Assembly: GCA_016841945.1 (NCBI GenBank)
Contig: JAENYC010000015.1
Coordinates: 1-64,000 of the forward strand
Origin: Haloplasma contractile
GTDB taxonomy: Bacteria; Bacillota_I; Bacilli_A; Haloplasmatales; Haloplasmataceae
Reading direction: 5' to 3'
DNA: 64,000 nt
Shown here piece after piece: positions 36,668 through 46,282 of the stretch; position 1 is the stretch's first letter, and every line of letters starts with the position of its first letter. The notes beneath the pieces were generated by a model. It was not told where the DNA came from and searched no databases. It worked only from the letters and a program-made list of their open reading frames with translations. Position numbers and translations under genes: made by a program.

Positions 36668-37088
36668 GACTATCACCACCATCTTCACGAATCACAAATT
36701 TCGTTTTCACAGGTAATTTATGTGATGCTAAACGAAACGCTTCACGCGCAACTTTTTCACTAACACCTGCGATTTCAAACATAATTCTTCCTTGTTGTAC
36801 AACAGCTACCCAGTCTTCAGGAGCTCCTTTACCAGAACCCATACGGACTTCTAAAGGTTTCTTTGTTTTTGCCATATGAGGGAAAATTCGTATCCAAACT
36901 TTACCATCACGTTTCATATAACGTGTCATGGCAACACGAGCTGCTTCGATTTGACGACTCGTTATCCATGCACCTGTTATTGCTTGCATTCCAAACTTAC
37001 CAAAGGCAACAGATGTACCTGAAGTTGCTCTTCCTTCGTACTTAATTCTATGAGGACGACGGAATTTTGTACGTTTTGGCATTAACAT
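36657..37088 (-). CDS. rplP: 50S ribosomal protein L16
   Basis: 143 residues: [14 protein letters not shown], the usual Bacilli start. Signatures [31 protein letters not shown] and [16 protein letters not shown]. Helps shape the A site. Confidence 0.98.
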   Translation of the reverse strand: MLMPKRTKFRRPHRIKYEGRATSGTSVAFGKFGMQAITGAWITSRQIEAARVAMTRYMKRDGKVWIRIFPHMAKTKKPLEVRMGSGKGAPEDWVAVVQQGRIMFEIAGVSEKVAREAFRLASHKLPVKTKFVIREDGGDSHES

Positions 37089-37091
37089 GGT

Positions 37092-37868
37092 TTATTTCCC
37101 CTCCTTCTTATTATTATAAGATTTTCTTGAACGTGTTTTACTTCCACGTCCACCTTTTTCTTTTTGACTTTTATTTTGATTATCTCTCTTATTATATCTA
37201 GGTTTTCTACCTCTTGTTTTAGATTCTACTTCATTACCCTTATCAGGTAAAATTTCACCCTTATAAATCCAAACTTTAACACCTAATTTTCCATAAGTTG
37301 TTAAAGCTTCAGCCCAAGCATAATCAATATCTGCACGCAATGTGTGTAATGGCACATTACCTTCACTATATCCTTCAGAACGAGCCATTTCAGCACCACC
37401 TAAGCGACCTGAAACCATTGTTTTACATCCTTTTGCTCCTGCTCTTATCACACGTGAAATTGCACTTTTTTGAGCTCTACGGAATGATGCACGATTTTCT
37501 AGTTGTTCAGCTATGTTTTGAGCGACTAGTTGAGCATCTAATTCTGGTCTTTTGATTTCAACTATACTGATGAAAATTGTTTTATTTGTTACTTTTTGAA
37601 GTGCTTTTACAGCTACATCTTTAACTGAACCTTCACGTCCAATAACCATTCCTGGTTTAGCTGTATGAACAGTAATTTTTATTCTATTTTTTGAACGTTC
37701 AATTTCAATTTTAGAAATTGATGAATTTTTATAATATTCTCGTAAATAATTTCTTATCTTAATATCTTCATGTAGTAAGTCTGCATAATCTTTTTCAGCA
37801 TACCAACGTGATTCCCAATCTCTGTTGATACCTATACGTAAACCAACTGGACTAACTTTTTGACCCAA
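37092..37868 (-). CDS. rpsC: 30S ribosomal protein S3 with long basic tail
   Basis: 258 residues versus about 217 in Bacillus. Core: [26 protein letters not shown] domain ([25 protein letters not shown] and GREGS) and the C-terminal [13 protein letters not shown]. After residue 210 comes a low-complexity tail rich in Lys, Arg, Asn and Ser ([20 protein letters not shown] and onward). S3 lines the mRNA entry tunnel and has helicase function. Confidence 0.98.
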   Translation of the reverse strand: MGQKVSPVGLRIGINRDWESRWYAEKDYADLLHEDIKIRNYLREYYKNSSISKIEIERSKNRIKITVHTAKPGMVIGREGSVKDVAVKALQKVTNKTIFISIVEIKRPELDAQLVAQNIAEQLENRASFRRAQKSAISRVIRAGAKGCKTMVSGRLGGAEMARSEGYSEGNVPLHTLRADIDYAWAEALTTYGKLGVKVWIYKGEILPDKGNEVESKTRGRKPRYNKRDNQNKSQKEKGGRGSKTRSRKSYNNKKEGK

Positions 37869-37889
37869 TGTTCGTCCCTCCTTTTCCGA

Positions 37890-38222
37890 TTATTTTTCTG
37901 CCACAACCACTGTAATGTGGCATGTTCTTTTATTGATTAATCCTGCACGTCCTTTTGCGCGAGGACGGAAACGTTTTAATGTAGGCCCTGCATTGACATA
38001 AGCTTCTTTTACATATAAACCATCGATGTCCATATTGTAATTGTGTTCAGCATTAGCAACCGCAGATTTTAATACTTTTTCAATAACAGTAGTAGATCTT
38101 TTATCTGTATGTTTTAAGATTGCAAAAGCATCGCCTACTTGTTTTCCTCGAATCAAATCTATTACTAAACGAACTTTACGAGGAGCTATTCGGATTGTTT
38201 TTGCTATCGCTTTAGCTTCCAT
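37890..38222 (-). CDS. rplV: 50S ribosomal protein L22
   Basis: 110 residues: [36 protein letters not shown]-type [16 protein letters not shown], and the hairpin tip [12 protein letters not shown] with [10 protein letters not shown] at the end. The extended loop lines the nascent peptide tunnel. Confidence 0.98.
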   Translation of the reverse strand: MEAKAIAKTIRIAPRKVRLVIDLIRGKQVGDAFAILKHTDKRSTTVIEKVLKSAVANAEHNYNMDIDGLYVKEAYVNAGPTLKRFRPRAKGRAGLINKRTCHITVVVAEK

Positions 38223-38240
38223 TTTTTATCCTCCTCTCAA

Positions 38241-38519
38241 TTATTTTCTAGCTTTTTTATCATCTTTTGCATGTCCATAATAAGTACGAGTCGGTGCAAA
38301 TTCACCTAATTTATGACCTACCATATCCTCAGTAATATAGACAGGTACATGTTTTCTACCATCATGAACTGCAATTGTATGTCCGATAAATTGTGGGAAA
38401 ATTGTTGAACGTCTTGACCAAGTCTGAATGACTTTCTTTTTACCTGCATCATTTAATTGTTTTATCTTTTTCATTAAATGATCATCACAAAAAGGTCCTT
38501 TTTTAAGAGAACGTCCCAT
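38241..38519 (-). CDS. rpsS: 30S ribosomal protein S19
   Basis: 92 residues: [60 protein letters not shown]. Head protein forming the bridge to the large subunit. Confidence 0.98.
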   Translation of the reverse strand: MGRSLKKGPFCDDHLMKKIKQLNDAGKKKVIQTWSRRSTIFPQFIGHTIAVHDGRKHVPVYITEDMVGHKLGEFAPTRTYYGHAKDDKKARK

Positions 38520-38550
38520 TAAAAGTTCCTCCTTTCGCCTCTTAAACTAT

Positions 38551-39390
38551 CTATTTTTTATCATTTTTACGTCGTACGATTAACTTGTTTGAAGCCTTCT
38601 TACGGTTACGTGTTTTTAATCCCATAGTAGGTTTACCCCATGGCGTCACTGGAGATGGAATACCAATCGGTTGCTTTCCTTCCCCACCACCGTGCGGATG
38701 GTCATTTGGATTCATTACTGAACCTCTAACCGTTGGTTTAATACCACGCCAACGTGTTCGTCCAGCTTTTCCTATTCTAACTAAGCTGTGATATTCATTT
38801 CCTACTTCACCGATAGTAGCACGACATTTACTTAATATTTTTCTATCTTCACCAGATGGTAGACGAACTAAAACATAACGATCTTCGCGTCCTAAAATTT
38901 GTGCTGATGTACCAGCTGAGCGAATTAATTGTCCACCTTTTCCTGGTTTCAACTCAAGATTATGAATAGTTGTACCAACAGGAATGTTTCCAAGAGGCAT
39001 GGTATTTCCTACTTTTATATCAACATTTTCACCTGAGATAATTTCCATTCCAACCTTTAACCCTTTAGGCGCTAATATATATCGCTTCTCACCATCTTTA
39101 TAATGAATTAATGCGATATTTGCTGAGCGATTTGGATCATATTCAATCGTAGCAACACGTCCGGGTATGTTATCTTTATTACGTTTAAAGTCAATGATAC
39201 GATATTTACGCTTATGACCGCCACCTTGATGACGAACTGTAATTTTCCCTTGATTATTACGACCAGAATTTTTTTTCAACGTCGTTAATAACGTTTTTTC
39301 GGGCTTATCAGTCGTGATTGTATCTTTATACTCCAATGTAGACATATTACGGCGACCATTAGTCGTACGTTTATATACTTTAATTGGCAT
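38551..39390 (-). CDS. rplB: 50S ribosomal protein L2
   Basis: 279 residues: [21 protein letters not shown], the [13 protein letters not shown] segment, and the C-terminal [19 protein letters not shown] with the conserved catalytic-centre His. Essential for subunit joining. Confidence 0.99.
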   Translation of the reverse strand: MPIKVYKRTTNGRRNMSTLEYKDTITTDKPEKTLLTTLKKNSGRNNQGKITVRHQGGGHKRKYRIIDFKRNKDNIPGRVATIEYDPNRSANIALIHYKDGEKRYILAPKGLKVGMEIISGENVDIKVGNTMPLGNIPVGTTIHNLELKPGKGGQLIRSAGTSAQILGREDRYVLVRLPSGEDRKILSKCRATIGEVGNEYHSLVRIGKAGRTRWRGIKPTVRGSVMNPNDHPHGGGEGKQPIGIPSPVTPWGKPTMGLKTRNRKKASNKLIVRRKNDKK

Positions 39391-39436
39391 CTAACTTTCC
39401 TCCTGTTCTTATAAGGTTAGATATACGTCTTATTCA

Positions 39437-39724
39437 CTATACTTCAAATAATTCAATTGAATTTCCAGAAGCTAGTTTAACGACTGCTTTTTTATATCCA
39501 GGTTTTAATCCTTCGTATCTTCCGACACGACGTCTTTTCGGTCTCACATTTAAAATGTTCACTTTTTCAACCTCAACATTAAAAAGCGTTTTAATCGCAT
39601 ATTTAACTTCTGTTTTATTTGCTTTTTTATCAACTGCAAAAGTATATTTATTATCTTTTGCCATTAAATCCGATGTTTTTTCAGTAATGATAGGGCGCTT
39701 GATGATTTCTTTTGGATCTCTCAC
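39437..39724 (-). CDS. rplW: 50S ribosomal protein L23
   Basis: 95 residues: [54 protein letters not shown] in outline. Docking site of trigger factor and SRP at the tunnel exit. The start touches the rplD stop. Confidence 0.98.
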   Translation of the reverse strand: MRDPKEIIKRPIITEKTSDLMAKDNKYTFAVDKKANKTEVKYAIKTLFNVEVEKVNILNVRPKRRRVGRYEGLKPGYKKAVVKLASGNSIELFEV

Positions 39725-40347
39725 TATGAAAGCACCTCCTCAATTTTTCTTACAGCATCTTGTGTTAATAATACTTTTTCTGCGTTTAATAAATCATACA
39801 CATTTACACTAGCAGCTGTAATTGTCAATAGACCAGGTATATTTCGACCTGATAATAATACATTTACATCTTCATCTGACGTTACAACTAATGTTTTATC
39901 TTCAATATTTAAACTTTTAAGTAGATTAACCATATTTTTTGTTTTAGGCTCATTAAAAGCTAATGATTCTAAAACAACTATATTTTTTTCATTCACTTTT
40001 TGAGATAAAGCTGATTTCAAAGCTAATCGACGTACTTTTTTATTTAATTTATACGAATAAGTTCTTGGGGTTGGACCAAATACAACTCCACCTCCGCGCC
40101 ATTGAGGTGCACGGATTGAACCTTGTCTTGCTCGCCCTGTACCTTTTTGTGCATATGGTTTTCTACCACCACCGCGCACTTCGGTACGAGTTTTTGCTTT
40201 ATGCGTTCCTTGACGCATCGCTGCTTTTTGTTTTAACACCGCTTCAAATAGTACTTGTTCATTTGGTTCAATTCCAAAAACTGAATCAGCTAATTGCATT
40301 TCTCCAACTTGTGTACCACTTTGATTATATAATGCAACATTTGGCAT
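39724..40347 (-). CDS. rplD: 50S ribosomal protein L4
   Basis: 207 residues: [46 protein letters not shown] (landmarks [17 protein letters not shown] and [11 protein letters not shown]). In Escherichia coli L4 represses the S10 operon through its leader; the leader at 41340-41463 here is of a different type. Confidence 0.99.
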   Translation of the reverse strand: MPNVALYNQSGTQVGEMQLADSVFGIEPNEQVLFEAVLKQKAAMRQGTHKAKTRTEVRGGGRKPYAQKGTGRARQGSIRAPQWRGGGVVFGPTPRTYSYKLNKKVRRLALKSALSQKVNEKNIVVLESLAFNEPKTKNMVNLLKSLNIEDKTLVVTSDEDVNVLLSGRNIPGLLTITAASVNVYDLLNAEKVLLTQDAVRKIEEVLS

Positions 40348-40376
40348 TGCGTGGTCCTCCTTTCTTAATTCAACTA

Positions 40377-41012
40377 TTATTTAGCTGTTTTCTTTACAGC
40401 GTTTTTAATCTCAATTAAAGATTTCTTTGCCCCTGGAACATTACCTTTAATTAAGATGACATTTTTCTCTGTATCAACTTTAACAACTTGTAGATTTTGA
40501 ATGGTAACTTTGTCGCCACCTTGTTGACCAGCAATGATTTTACCTTTAAATACACGTGCTGCATCAATAGCGGCCATTGATCCTGGACCCCTATGATAAT
40601 GAGAACCATGTGACATAGGACCTCTACTTTGATTATTACGTTTAATTGGACCGGTAAATCCTTTACCTTTTGAAGTCCCTGTAACATCAACATATTCTCC
40701 AGTTTCAAACAAGTCTACTTTAACCTCTTGACCTACTTCATAGCTCATCATTTCAGAACCACGAATTTCTTTAACGAAGCGCTTAGGTGCTGTATTAGCC
40801 TTTGTAGCGTGACCTGTTTTAGGCTTATTTGCCAATTTTGGTCTTAAATCATCAAAACCTAATTGAACAGCATCATATCCGTCAGTCTTTAACGTTTTTT
40901 TCTGTAGTACGATATTTGGAACCGCTTGTACTACTGTCACAGGAATTAAAAATCCATCATCATCAAAAATAGATGTCATACCAATTTTTCTACCTAAGAT
41001 TCCTTTGGCCAT
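40377..41012 (-). CDS. rplC: 50S ribosomal protein L3
   Basis: 211 residues: [60 protein letters not shown] region, and [14 protein letters not shown] at the end. Extends to the peptidyl transferase centre. Confidence 0.99.
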   Translation of the reverse strand: MAKGILGRKIGMTSIFDDDGFLIPVTVVQAVPNIVLQKKTLKTDGYDAVQLGFDDLRPKLANKPKTGHATKANTAPKRFVKEIRGSEMMSYEVGQEVKVDLFETGEYVDVTGTSKGKGFTGPIKRNNQSRGPMSHGSHYHRGPGSMAAIDAARVFKGKIIAGQQGGDKVTIQNLQVVKVDTEKNVILIKGNVPGAKKSLIEIKNAVKKTAK

Positions 41013-41030
41013 GAGTTACACCTCCTAAAA

Positions 41031-41339
41031 TTATAATTTAATCTCAACATCAACACCAGATGGTAACTCTAAATGCATTAACGAATCAATCGTTTGTGGT
41101 GTTGGGTCGACAATGTCAATCAAGCGTTTATGCGTACGCATTTCAAACTGTTCACGTGAATCCTTATACTTGTGAACCGCTCTTAAAATCGTATAAACCT
41201 GTCTCTCCGTTGGTAGTGGGATTGGTCCAGATACATTAGCACCTGATCGTTTCGCACTATCAACAATTTTCTTTGCTGATTGATCAATTAATCTGTGATC
41301 ATACGCCTTTAAACGTATTCTAATTTTTTGATTTGCCAT
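41031..41339 (-). CDS. rpsJ: 30S ribosomal protein S10 (NusE)
   Basis: 102 residues from the ATG at 41339 ([20 protein letters not shown]), 9 bases from AAAGGAGG. The open frame runs 21 codons upstream but that stretch is the structured leader RNA. Signature [40 protein letters not shown] in outline. Head protein and antitermination factor partner of NusB. First gene of the S10 cluster. Confidence 0.98.
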   Translation of the reverse strand: MANQKIRIRLKAYDHRLIDQSAKKIVDSAKRSGANVSGPIPLPTERQVYTILRAVHKYKDSREQFEMRTHKRLIDIVDPTPQTIDSLMHLELPSGVDVEIKL

Positions 41340-41463
41340 TACTTTGTTCCTCCTTTCGCCTATATCGCAATAGACTGCTCTGTGGAAAAAACCTAATAGC
41401 ACCTCGCCATGGCAAAGCGGCCGGGTGTATCAGCAACCTCCCACTTCTACGCTAGTCATAGAC
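41340..41463 (-). ncRNA. S10 operon leader RNA (candidate)
   Basis: A GC-rich island (about 41395-41450) in an AT-rich intergenic region, lying exactly in the 5' untranslated region of rpsJ. On the minus strand it contains AGAAGTGGGAGGTTGCTGAT followed by ACACCCGGCCGCTTTGCCAT and GGCGAGGTGC. The closing element CACC/GGTG can pair around an inner GGC/GCC hairpin. I recall nearly the same sequence in front of rpsJ in many Bacilli, so it is probably a conserved ribosomal protein leader; the ligand is unknown to me. Confidence 0.6.
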
Positions 41464-41469
41464 TTTAAT

Positions 41470-41498
41470 ATTATACACTATTCCGAAAGTGAATGCAA
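41470..41498 (-). promoter_or_regulatory. promoter of the S10-spc-alpha cluster
   Basis: TTGCAT, 17 bases, TATAAT on the minus strand, predicting a start near 41463 and a 124-base leader before rpsJ. Confidence 0.8.
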
Positions 41499-41667
41499 CA
41501 ATTTTTTGTAGATAGTTTCCTATTCATTATCGTAAATTCTTACCAATTTTATGCAAATAACTAAAAATTCAATTTTTAGAAAAAATTATTCACTCATTTA
41601 TTAATTATACCTAGAATTGTTAAATTAATGTATAAAATATTAAATAAAAAAAAGATGCTTTTATTTG
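41499..41667. other. AT-rich spacer between tuf and rpsJ
   Basis: Part of the only gap over 300 bp in the window (41340-41782). This portion is AT-rich with A and T runs; I see no gene, and no structure beyond possible UP-element-like A/T tracts upstream of the S10 promoter. Confidence 0.5.
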
Positions 41668-41703
41668 TCACGCCATTCTCCCGAGCAACGTCATAATTTT
41701 CAA
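41668..41703 (-). other. micro-ORF in a GC-rich patch downstream of tuf
   Basis: On the minus strand AGAAGGAG is followed 7 bases later by TTG and an 11-codon frame encoding MKIMTLLGRMA and TGA, then 15 bases later by a run of eight U. The coding patch is distinctly GC-richer than its surroundings and can also fold as a GGGA-capped hairpin. It lies after the tuf terminator and before the S10 promoter. Whether it is translated is unknown. Confidence 0.3.
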
Positions 41704-41742
41704 TGATTTCTCCTTCTAAAATCCCTTACTTATGTTTTATAT

Positions 41743-41770
41743 AAAAAAGTTGCTAATTTCTTAGCAACTT
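41743..41770 (-). terminator. terminator of tuf
   Basis: AAGTTGCTAA/TTAGCAACTT hairpin with a U run on the minus strand, 12 bp after the tuf stop. Confidence 0.92.
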
Positions 41771-41782
41771 TTATTTTTTAAG

Positions 41783-42967
41783 TTATTCAATAATTTCGAT
41801 TACGTTTCCAGCACCTACTGTACGTCCACCTTCACGAATTGAGAAAGTTGTTCCATTTTCAACCGCGATAATTTTTCCTAATTCAACTGTCATTTCAATA
41901 TTATCTCCAGGCATAACCATTTCTACGCCTTCAGGTAACATGATTTTTCCAGTTACATCTGTTGTACGGAAAAAGAATTGTGGTTGATAATTTGAGAAGA
42001 ACGGTTTATGACGTCCACCTTCCTCTTTTGTAAGAACATAAACTTGTGCTTTGAAAACATGATGTGGTGTAACAGATCCTGGTTTACATAAAACTTGACC
42101 ACGTTCTACTTCATCACGTGAGATTCCACGTAATAATGCACCAATATTGTCTCCTGCCTCAGCATAATCTAATAATTTACGGAACATTTCAACACCTGTA
42201 CATACAGTTTCTTTTGTTTCTCTTAATCCAACGATTTGAACTTTATCATTAACTGATAATTTACCACGCTCAACACGGCCAGTTGCAACTGTACCACGAC
42301 CAGTAATAGTAAACACATCTTCTACTGGCATTAGGAATGGTTTGTCAGAATCACGTGCTGGTGTTGGAATATACTCATCTACAGCTTTCATTAATTCAAC
42401 GATATTTTCTACTTCGTTCTCATCGCCTTCTAATGCTTTTAGAGCTGAACCGCGAATTACAGGAACATCGTCTCCTGGGAAGTCATACTCATTTAATAAA
42501 TCACGAACTTCCATTTCAACAAGTTCTAATAACTCATCATCATCAACCATGTCACATTTATTTAAAAATACTACCATACGAGGTACACCTACTTGATGTG
42601 ATAAAAGAATATGTTCACGTGTTTGAGGCATAGGTCCATCCGCAGCTGAAACAACTAGAATAGCGCCATCCATTTGAGCAGCACCCGTTATCATATTTTT
42701 AACATAGTCAGCATGTCCAGGACAGTCAACATGTGCATAGTGACGATTTTCAGTTTGATATTCTACGTGAGCAGTATTGATAGTGATTCCACGTGCTTTT
42801 TCTTCTGGAGCACCATCGATTTGATCATAACTCATGAAATCTGCTCCACCAGTTTTTGCTAATACAGCTGTAATCGCTGCAGTTAAAGTTGTTTTTCCGT
42901 GGTCAACGTGTCCGATTGTACCAATATTTACATGGGGTTTAGTACGTTCGAATTTAGCTTTTGCCAT
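41783..42967 (-). CDS. tuf: elongation factor Tu
   Basis: 394 residues. P-loop GHVDHGKTT (19-27 region), switch [33 protein letters not shown] and GSALKAL, then the beta-barrel domains II and III. Delivers aminoacyl-tRNA to the ribosome. Only tuf copy in the window. It follows fusA as in the str operon but has its own promoter in the 89 bp gap, allowing extra expression. Confidence 0.99.
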   Translation of the reverse strand: MAKAKFERTKPHVNIGTIGHVDHGKTTLTAAITAVLAKTGGADFMSYDQIDGAPEEKARGITINTAHVEYQTENRHYAHVDCPGHADYVKNMITGAAQMDGAILVVSAADGPMPQTREHILLSHQVGVPRMVVFLNKCDMVDDDELLELVEMEVRDLLNEYDFPGDDVPVIRGSALKALEGDENEVENIVELMKAVDEYIPTPARDSDKPFLMPVEDVFTITGRGTVATGRVERGKLSVNDKVQIVGLRETKETVCTGVEMFRKLLDYAEAGDNIGALLRGISRDEVERGQVLCKPGSVTPHHVFKAQVYVLTKEEGGRHKPFFSNYQPQFFFRTTDVTGKIMLPEGVEMVMPGDNIEMTVELGKIIAVENGTTFSIREGGRTVGAGNVIEIIE

Positions 42968-43006
42968 TTGTAATTTCCTCCTTAATTTTACAATATATCA
43001 TTTTTT

Positions 43007-43035
43007 ATTTTACATTACTACTTACAATAATGCAA
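43007..43035 (-). promoter_or_regulatory. promoter of tuf
   Basis: TTGCAT, 17 bases, TAAAAT on the minus strand in the fusA-tuf gap. Confidence 0.65.
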
Positions 43036-43056
43036 GTATAGATGTTTTAATTTTAA

Positions 43057-45126
43057 TTAACCATTTTTCTTAATAATTTCTTCTGAAATTGATTTGGGAA
43101 CTTCAGCGTAATGATCAAATTGCATCGTGAAAGTTCCACGGCCTTGTGTGTTAGAGCGAAGTGCAGTTGCATATCCAAACATCTCACTTAATGGGATGCC
43201 TGCTTTTATGACTTGTGCATTTCCTCTGGCCTCTTGTCCTCCAGGATGTCCTCGACGACTCACAATATCGCCGATGACAGTTCCAAGATATTCTTCAGGA
43301 ACAACGACTTCTACTGCCATAATTGGTTCTAATATAACAGGTTTACATTTTTTTGCAGCTTCTCTCAAGGCGAGTGAAGCAGCAATTTTGAATGCCATTT
43401 CTGAAGAATCCACATCATGATAAGATCCATCATATAATGAAGCCTTGATATCTACTAATGGATATCCAGCAATTAATCCATTTTGCAATGCTTCATCGAG
43501 ACCTTTTTGTACAGCTGGAATATACTCTCTAGGTACAGTACCTCCAACTATTTCATCTTTAAATTCATAACCTTCGCCACGTTCTGCTGGTTCAAATCGA
43601 ATCCATACATGCCCATATTGTCCTCGTCCACCTGATTGACGGACAAATTTACCTTCACACTGTGCACTTGTCCGAATTGTTTCTCGGTAAGAAACCTGTG
43701 GTGCACCAACATTAGCGACAACTTTGAATTCTCTTTTCATACGATCAACGATGATTTCAAGATGCAATTCACCCATACCTTCAATAATCGTTTCTCCTGT
43801 TTCTTTGTTTGTAGAAGTACGGAAGGTTGGGTCTTCTTCAGATAATTTTTGTAATGCAAGTGCCATTTTATCTTGGTCAGCTTGAGACTTAGGTTCTATT
43901 GCGACTGAAATAACTGGTTCAGGAAATTCCATTGATTCTAATATGACAGGTGCATTTTGTGCACACAATGTATCACCTGTTGTAGTATTTTTCAATCCTA
44001 CAGCTGCTGCAATGTCACCTGAATATACTTTTTTAATTTCTTCACGGTGATTAGCATGCATCTGTAAAATACGGCCAAGTCTTTCTCGCTTATTTTTTGT
44101 TGAATTTAATATATATGAACCAGAAGAAACAGTACCTGAATATACGCGAAAGAACGTTAATCTTCCTACAAAAGGGTCTGTCATTATCTTAAATGCAAGG
44201 GCTGAGAATGGTTCTTCATCATCTGCATGTCGTTTTACTTCTGTACCATCATCTAACATTCCTTTAATTGCAGGAACATCAATTGGTGAAGGTAAGTAAT
44301 CCACCACCGCATTTAACATTAATTGAACCCCTTTATTCTTAAATGATGAACCGCATATAACAGGATAAAACTCTACATTACAAGTTGCTTTCCTCAATGC
44401 AGCTTTTAATTCAGATATTGTGATTTCTTCCCCTTCTAAATATCTCATCATTAATTCTTCATCAGTTTCAGCAACTGCTTCAACTAATGCTTCTCTTTGA
44501 TTTTGTGCTTCTTCTAAATACTCTTCTGGAATTTCCGTTATTTCTATTTCCATACCATCATCGGTATGATAGAAATATGCTTTCATTTCGATAAGGTCAA
44601 TGATTCCACGGAACATATCCTCTGCTCCAATAGGCATTTGAATAGCATGAGCATTAGCTCCTAGACGTTTATGTAATGTTTGAATAGAATAGTTAAAATC
44701 TGCTCCAATTTTATCCATCTTATTACAATAAACAATTCTAGGCACCCCATAAGTTGTTGCTTGACGCCACACTGTTTCTGTTTGTGGCTCAACACCTGAC
44801 TGTGCATCCAATACAGCAACTGCACCGTCTAAAACCCTTAATGAACGTTCAACTTCAACAGTAAAGTCTACATGTCCAGGGGTATCAATGATATTAATTC
44901 TATGGTTATTCCACTGAGCAGTCGTTGCAGCTGATGTAATTGTTATCCCTCGTTCTTGTTCTTGTTCCATCCAGTCCATTGTTGCAGCACCTTCATGAAC
45001 TTCACCAAGTTTATGAATTCTCCCAGTGTAATATAGAATACGCTCAGTTGTAGTGGTCTTACCAGCATCAATATGAGCCATGATTCCAATATTACGTGTT
45101 TTCTCTAAAGGGAATGCTCTACTCAT
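43057..45126 (-). CDS. fusA: elongation factor G
   Basis: 689 residues. P-loop [48 protein letters not shown], and the domain IV tip segment [11 protein letters not shown], plus [12 protein letters not shown] near the C terminus. Catalyses translocation. Third gene of the str operon. Confidence 0.99.
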   Translation of the reverse strand: MSRAFPLEKTRNIGIMAHIDAGKTTTTERILYYTGRIHKLGEVHEGAATMDWMEQEQERGITITSAATTAQWNNHRINIIDTPGHVDFTVEVERSLRVLDGAVAVLDAQSGVEPQTETVWRQATTYGVPRIVYCNKMDKIGADFNYSIQTLHKRLGANAHAIQMPIGAEDMFRGIIDLIEMKAYFYHTDDGMEIEITEIPEEYLEEAQNQREALVEAVAETDEELMMRYLEGEEITISELKAALRKATCNVEFYPVICGSSFKNKGVQLMLNAVVDYLPSPIDVPAIKGMLDDGTEVKRHADDEEPFSALAFKIMTDPFVGRLTFFRVYSGTVSSGSYILNSTKNKRERLGRILQMHANHREEIKKVYSGDIAAAVGLKNTTTGDTLCAQNAPVILESMEFPEPVISVAIEPKSQADQDKMALALQKLSEEDPTFRTSTNKETGETIIEGMGELHLEIIVDRMKREFKVVANVGAPQVSYRETIRTSAQCEGKFVRQSGGRGQYGHVWIRFEPAERGEGYEFKDEIVGGTVPREYIPAVQKGLDEALQNGLIAGYPLVDIKASLYDGSYHDVDSSEMAFKIAASLALREAAKKCKPVILEPIMAVEVVVPEEYLGTVIGDIVSRRGHPGGQEARGNAQVIKAGIPLSEMFGYATALRSNTQGRGTFTMQFDHYAEVPKSISEEIIKKNG

Positions 45127-45185
45127 GTTTAACCTCCTGTCGAGAATGTCATCTCGAATAGTTTATACAGATTCATAACTTTTTA

Positions 45186-45656
45186 TTACCAACGGTAATG
45201 TGCAAATGCCTTATTGGCTTCAGCCATTTTATGTGTATCTTCACGTTTTTTTACAGAAGCACCTATGTTATTTGAAGCATCAATAATCTCATTTGCTAAT
45301 CTCTCTTCCATCGTTCGCTCATTACGTAACCTTGCATATTGCGTTAGCCAACGTAACCCTAACGTAACACGACGCTCCTGACGAACTTCTATGGGCACTT
45401 GATAGTTAGTACCACCTATACGACGAGATCTAACTTCTAAAATTGGCATAATATTTTCAAGAGCGGACTCAAAAACATCCAATGGATTTTTCTCAGTTTT
45501 GGCTTCGATTCTTTTGAAAGCACCATACAAAATGCCTTGAGCAACACCTTTTTTACCATCAAGCATAATATTGTTAATCAATCTTGTTACTAATTTTGAA
45601 TTATAAATTGGGTCTGGTAATACATCTCTTTTTGGTACATTACCTTTACGAGGCAT
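45186..45656 (-). CDS. rpsG: 30S ribosomal protein S7
   Basis: 156 residues: [23 protein letters not shown], the [26 protein letters not shown] signature in outline, and C-terminal [20 protein letters not shown]. Nucleates the 30S head. Confidence 0.99.
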   Translation of the reverse strand: MPRKGNVPKRDVLPDPIYNSKLVTRLINNIMLDGKKGVAQGILYGAFKRIEAKTEKNPLDVFESALENIMPILEVRSRRIGGTNYQVPIEVRQERRVTLGLRWLTQYARLRNERTMEERLANEIIDASNNIGASVKKREDTHKMAEANKAFAHYRW

Positions 45657-45701
45657 CTAAATTCCTCCTTTCATTAATTTTTTTATCAATTAATAAAATT
45701 A

Positions 45702-46118
45702 TTATTTCTTCTTTGGTCGTTTCGCACCATATAATGATCGACTCTGCATACGGTCTTCAACACCAGTAGCATCTAGCGTACCACGTATAATATGATAACG
45801 TACCCCTGGTAAGTCTTTAACACGTCCACCACGAATTAAAACCACACTATGTTCTTGTAGTTTATGTCCGATTCCAGGTATATAAGCTGTAACTTCTAAA
45901 CCATTAGTTAAACGAACACGTGCAAACTTACGTAAAGCAGAATTCGGTTTTTTAGGCGTCATTGTTCCTACACGTGTACATACGCCACGTTTTTGTGGAG
46001 ATTTTGTATCCGTGAATTTTTTCTCTAAACTATTATAACCTATGTTTAAATGCGGTGATTTTGTCTTAGTTGTTTTACTCGAGCGACCTTTACGAACTAG
46101 TTGACTAATTGTTGGCAT
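45702..46118 (-). CDS. rpsL: 30S ribosomal protein S12
   Basis: 138 residues: [33 protein letters not shown] and [24 protein letters not shown]. Both Lys positions associated with streptomycin response (in TPKKPNSA and GGRVKDLPG) are wild type. First gene of the str operon. Confidence 0.99.
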   Translation of the reverse strand: MPTISQLVRKGRSSKTTKTKSPHLNIGYNSLEKKFTDTKSPQKRGVCTRVGTMTPKKPNSALRKFARVRLTNGLEVTAYIPGIGHKLQEHSVVLIRGGRVKDLPGVRYHIIRGTLDATGVEDRMQSRSLYGAKRPKKK

Positions 46119-46147
46119 TTATTTTCCTCCTTTCGCTTAAATCTAGT

Positions 46148-46209
46148 ACCACATATCCAGGTGGTTCATTTTTGTCAAAAAAACTAAGCTTTGCAAGTTC
46201 TCCTGCAAA
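46148..46209 (-). other. possible structured leader of the str operon
   Basis: Two hairpins in the rpsL 5' untranslated region on the minus strand: TTTGCA/TGCAAA (46190-46209) followed after 6 bases by seven U, which could act as a weak attenuator, then ACCAC/GTGGT (46148-46165) about 30 bases before the start codon. No family recognised. Confidence 0.35.
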
Positions 46210-46234
46210 ACATAATTTTTCACAAGCCTTTAAT

Positions 46235-46263
46235 ATTTTATCAATTAACAATATTAATGTCAA
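46235..46263 (-). promoter_or_regulatory. promoter of the str operon
   Basis: TTGACA, 17 bases, TAAAAT on the minus strand, beginning 20 bp after the rpoC stop. Consensus -35. Confidence 0.8.
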
Positions 46264-46282
46264 TAAATTTTTATTAATTTGA

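Noticed and set aside
36668-36688. Upstream start for L29
   Set aside because: Lies inside rplP without an RBS; the MKANEIRN start is the family-typical one.
41340-41402. N-terminal extension of S10 by 21 codons
   Set aside because: The extension lies within the structured leader; the canonical MANQKIRI start has an AAAGGAGG site at correct spacing.
41430-41445. GTGGGAGG in the S10 leader as a third L1-type element
   Set aside because: No CCAC partner follows at the right distance; the downstream CACCC has the wrong polarity to pair with GTGGG.
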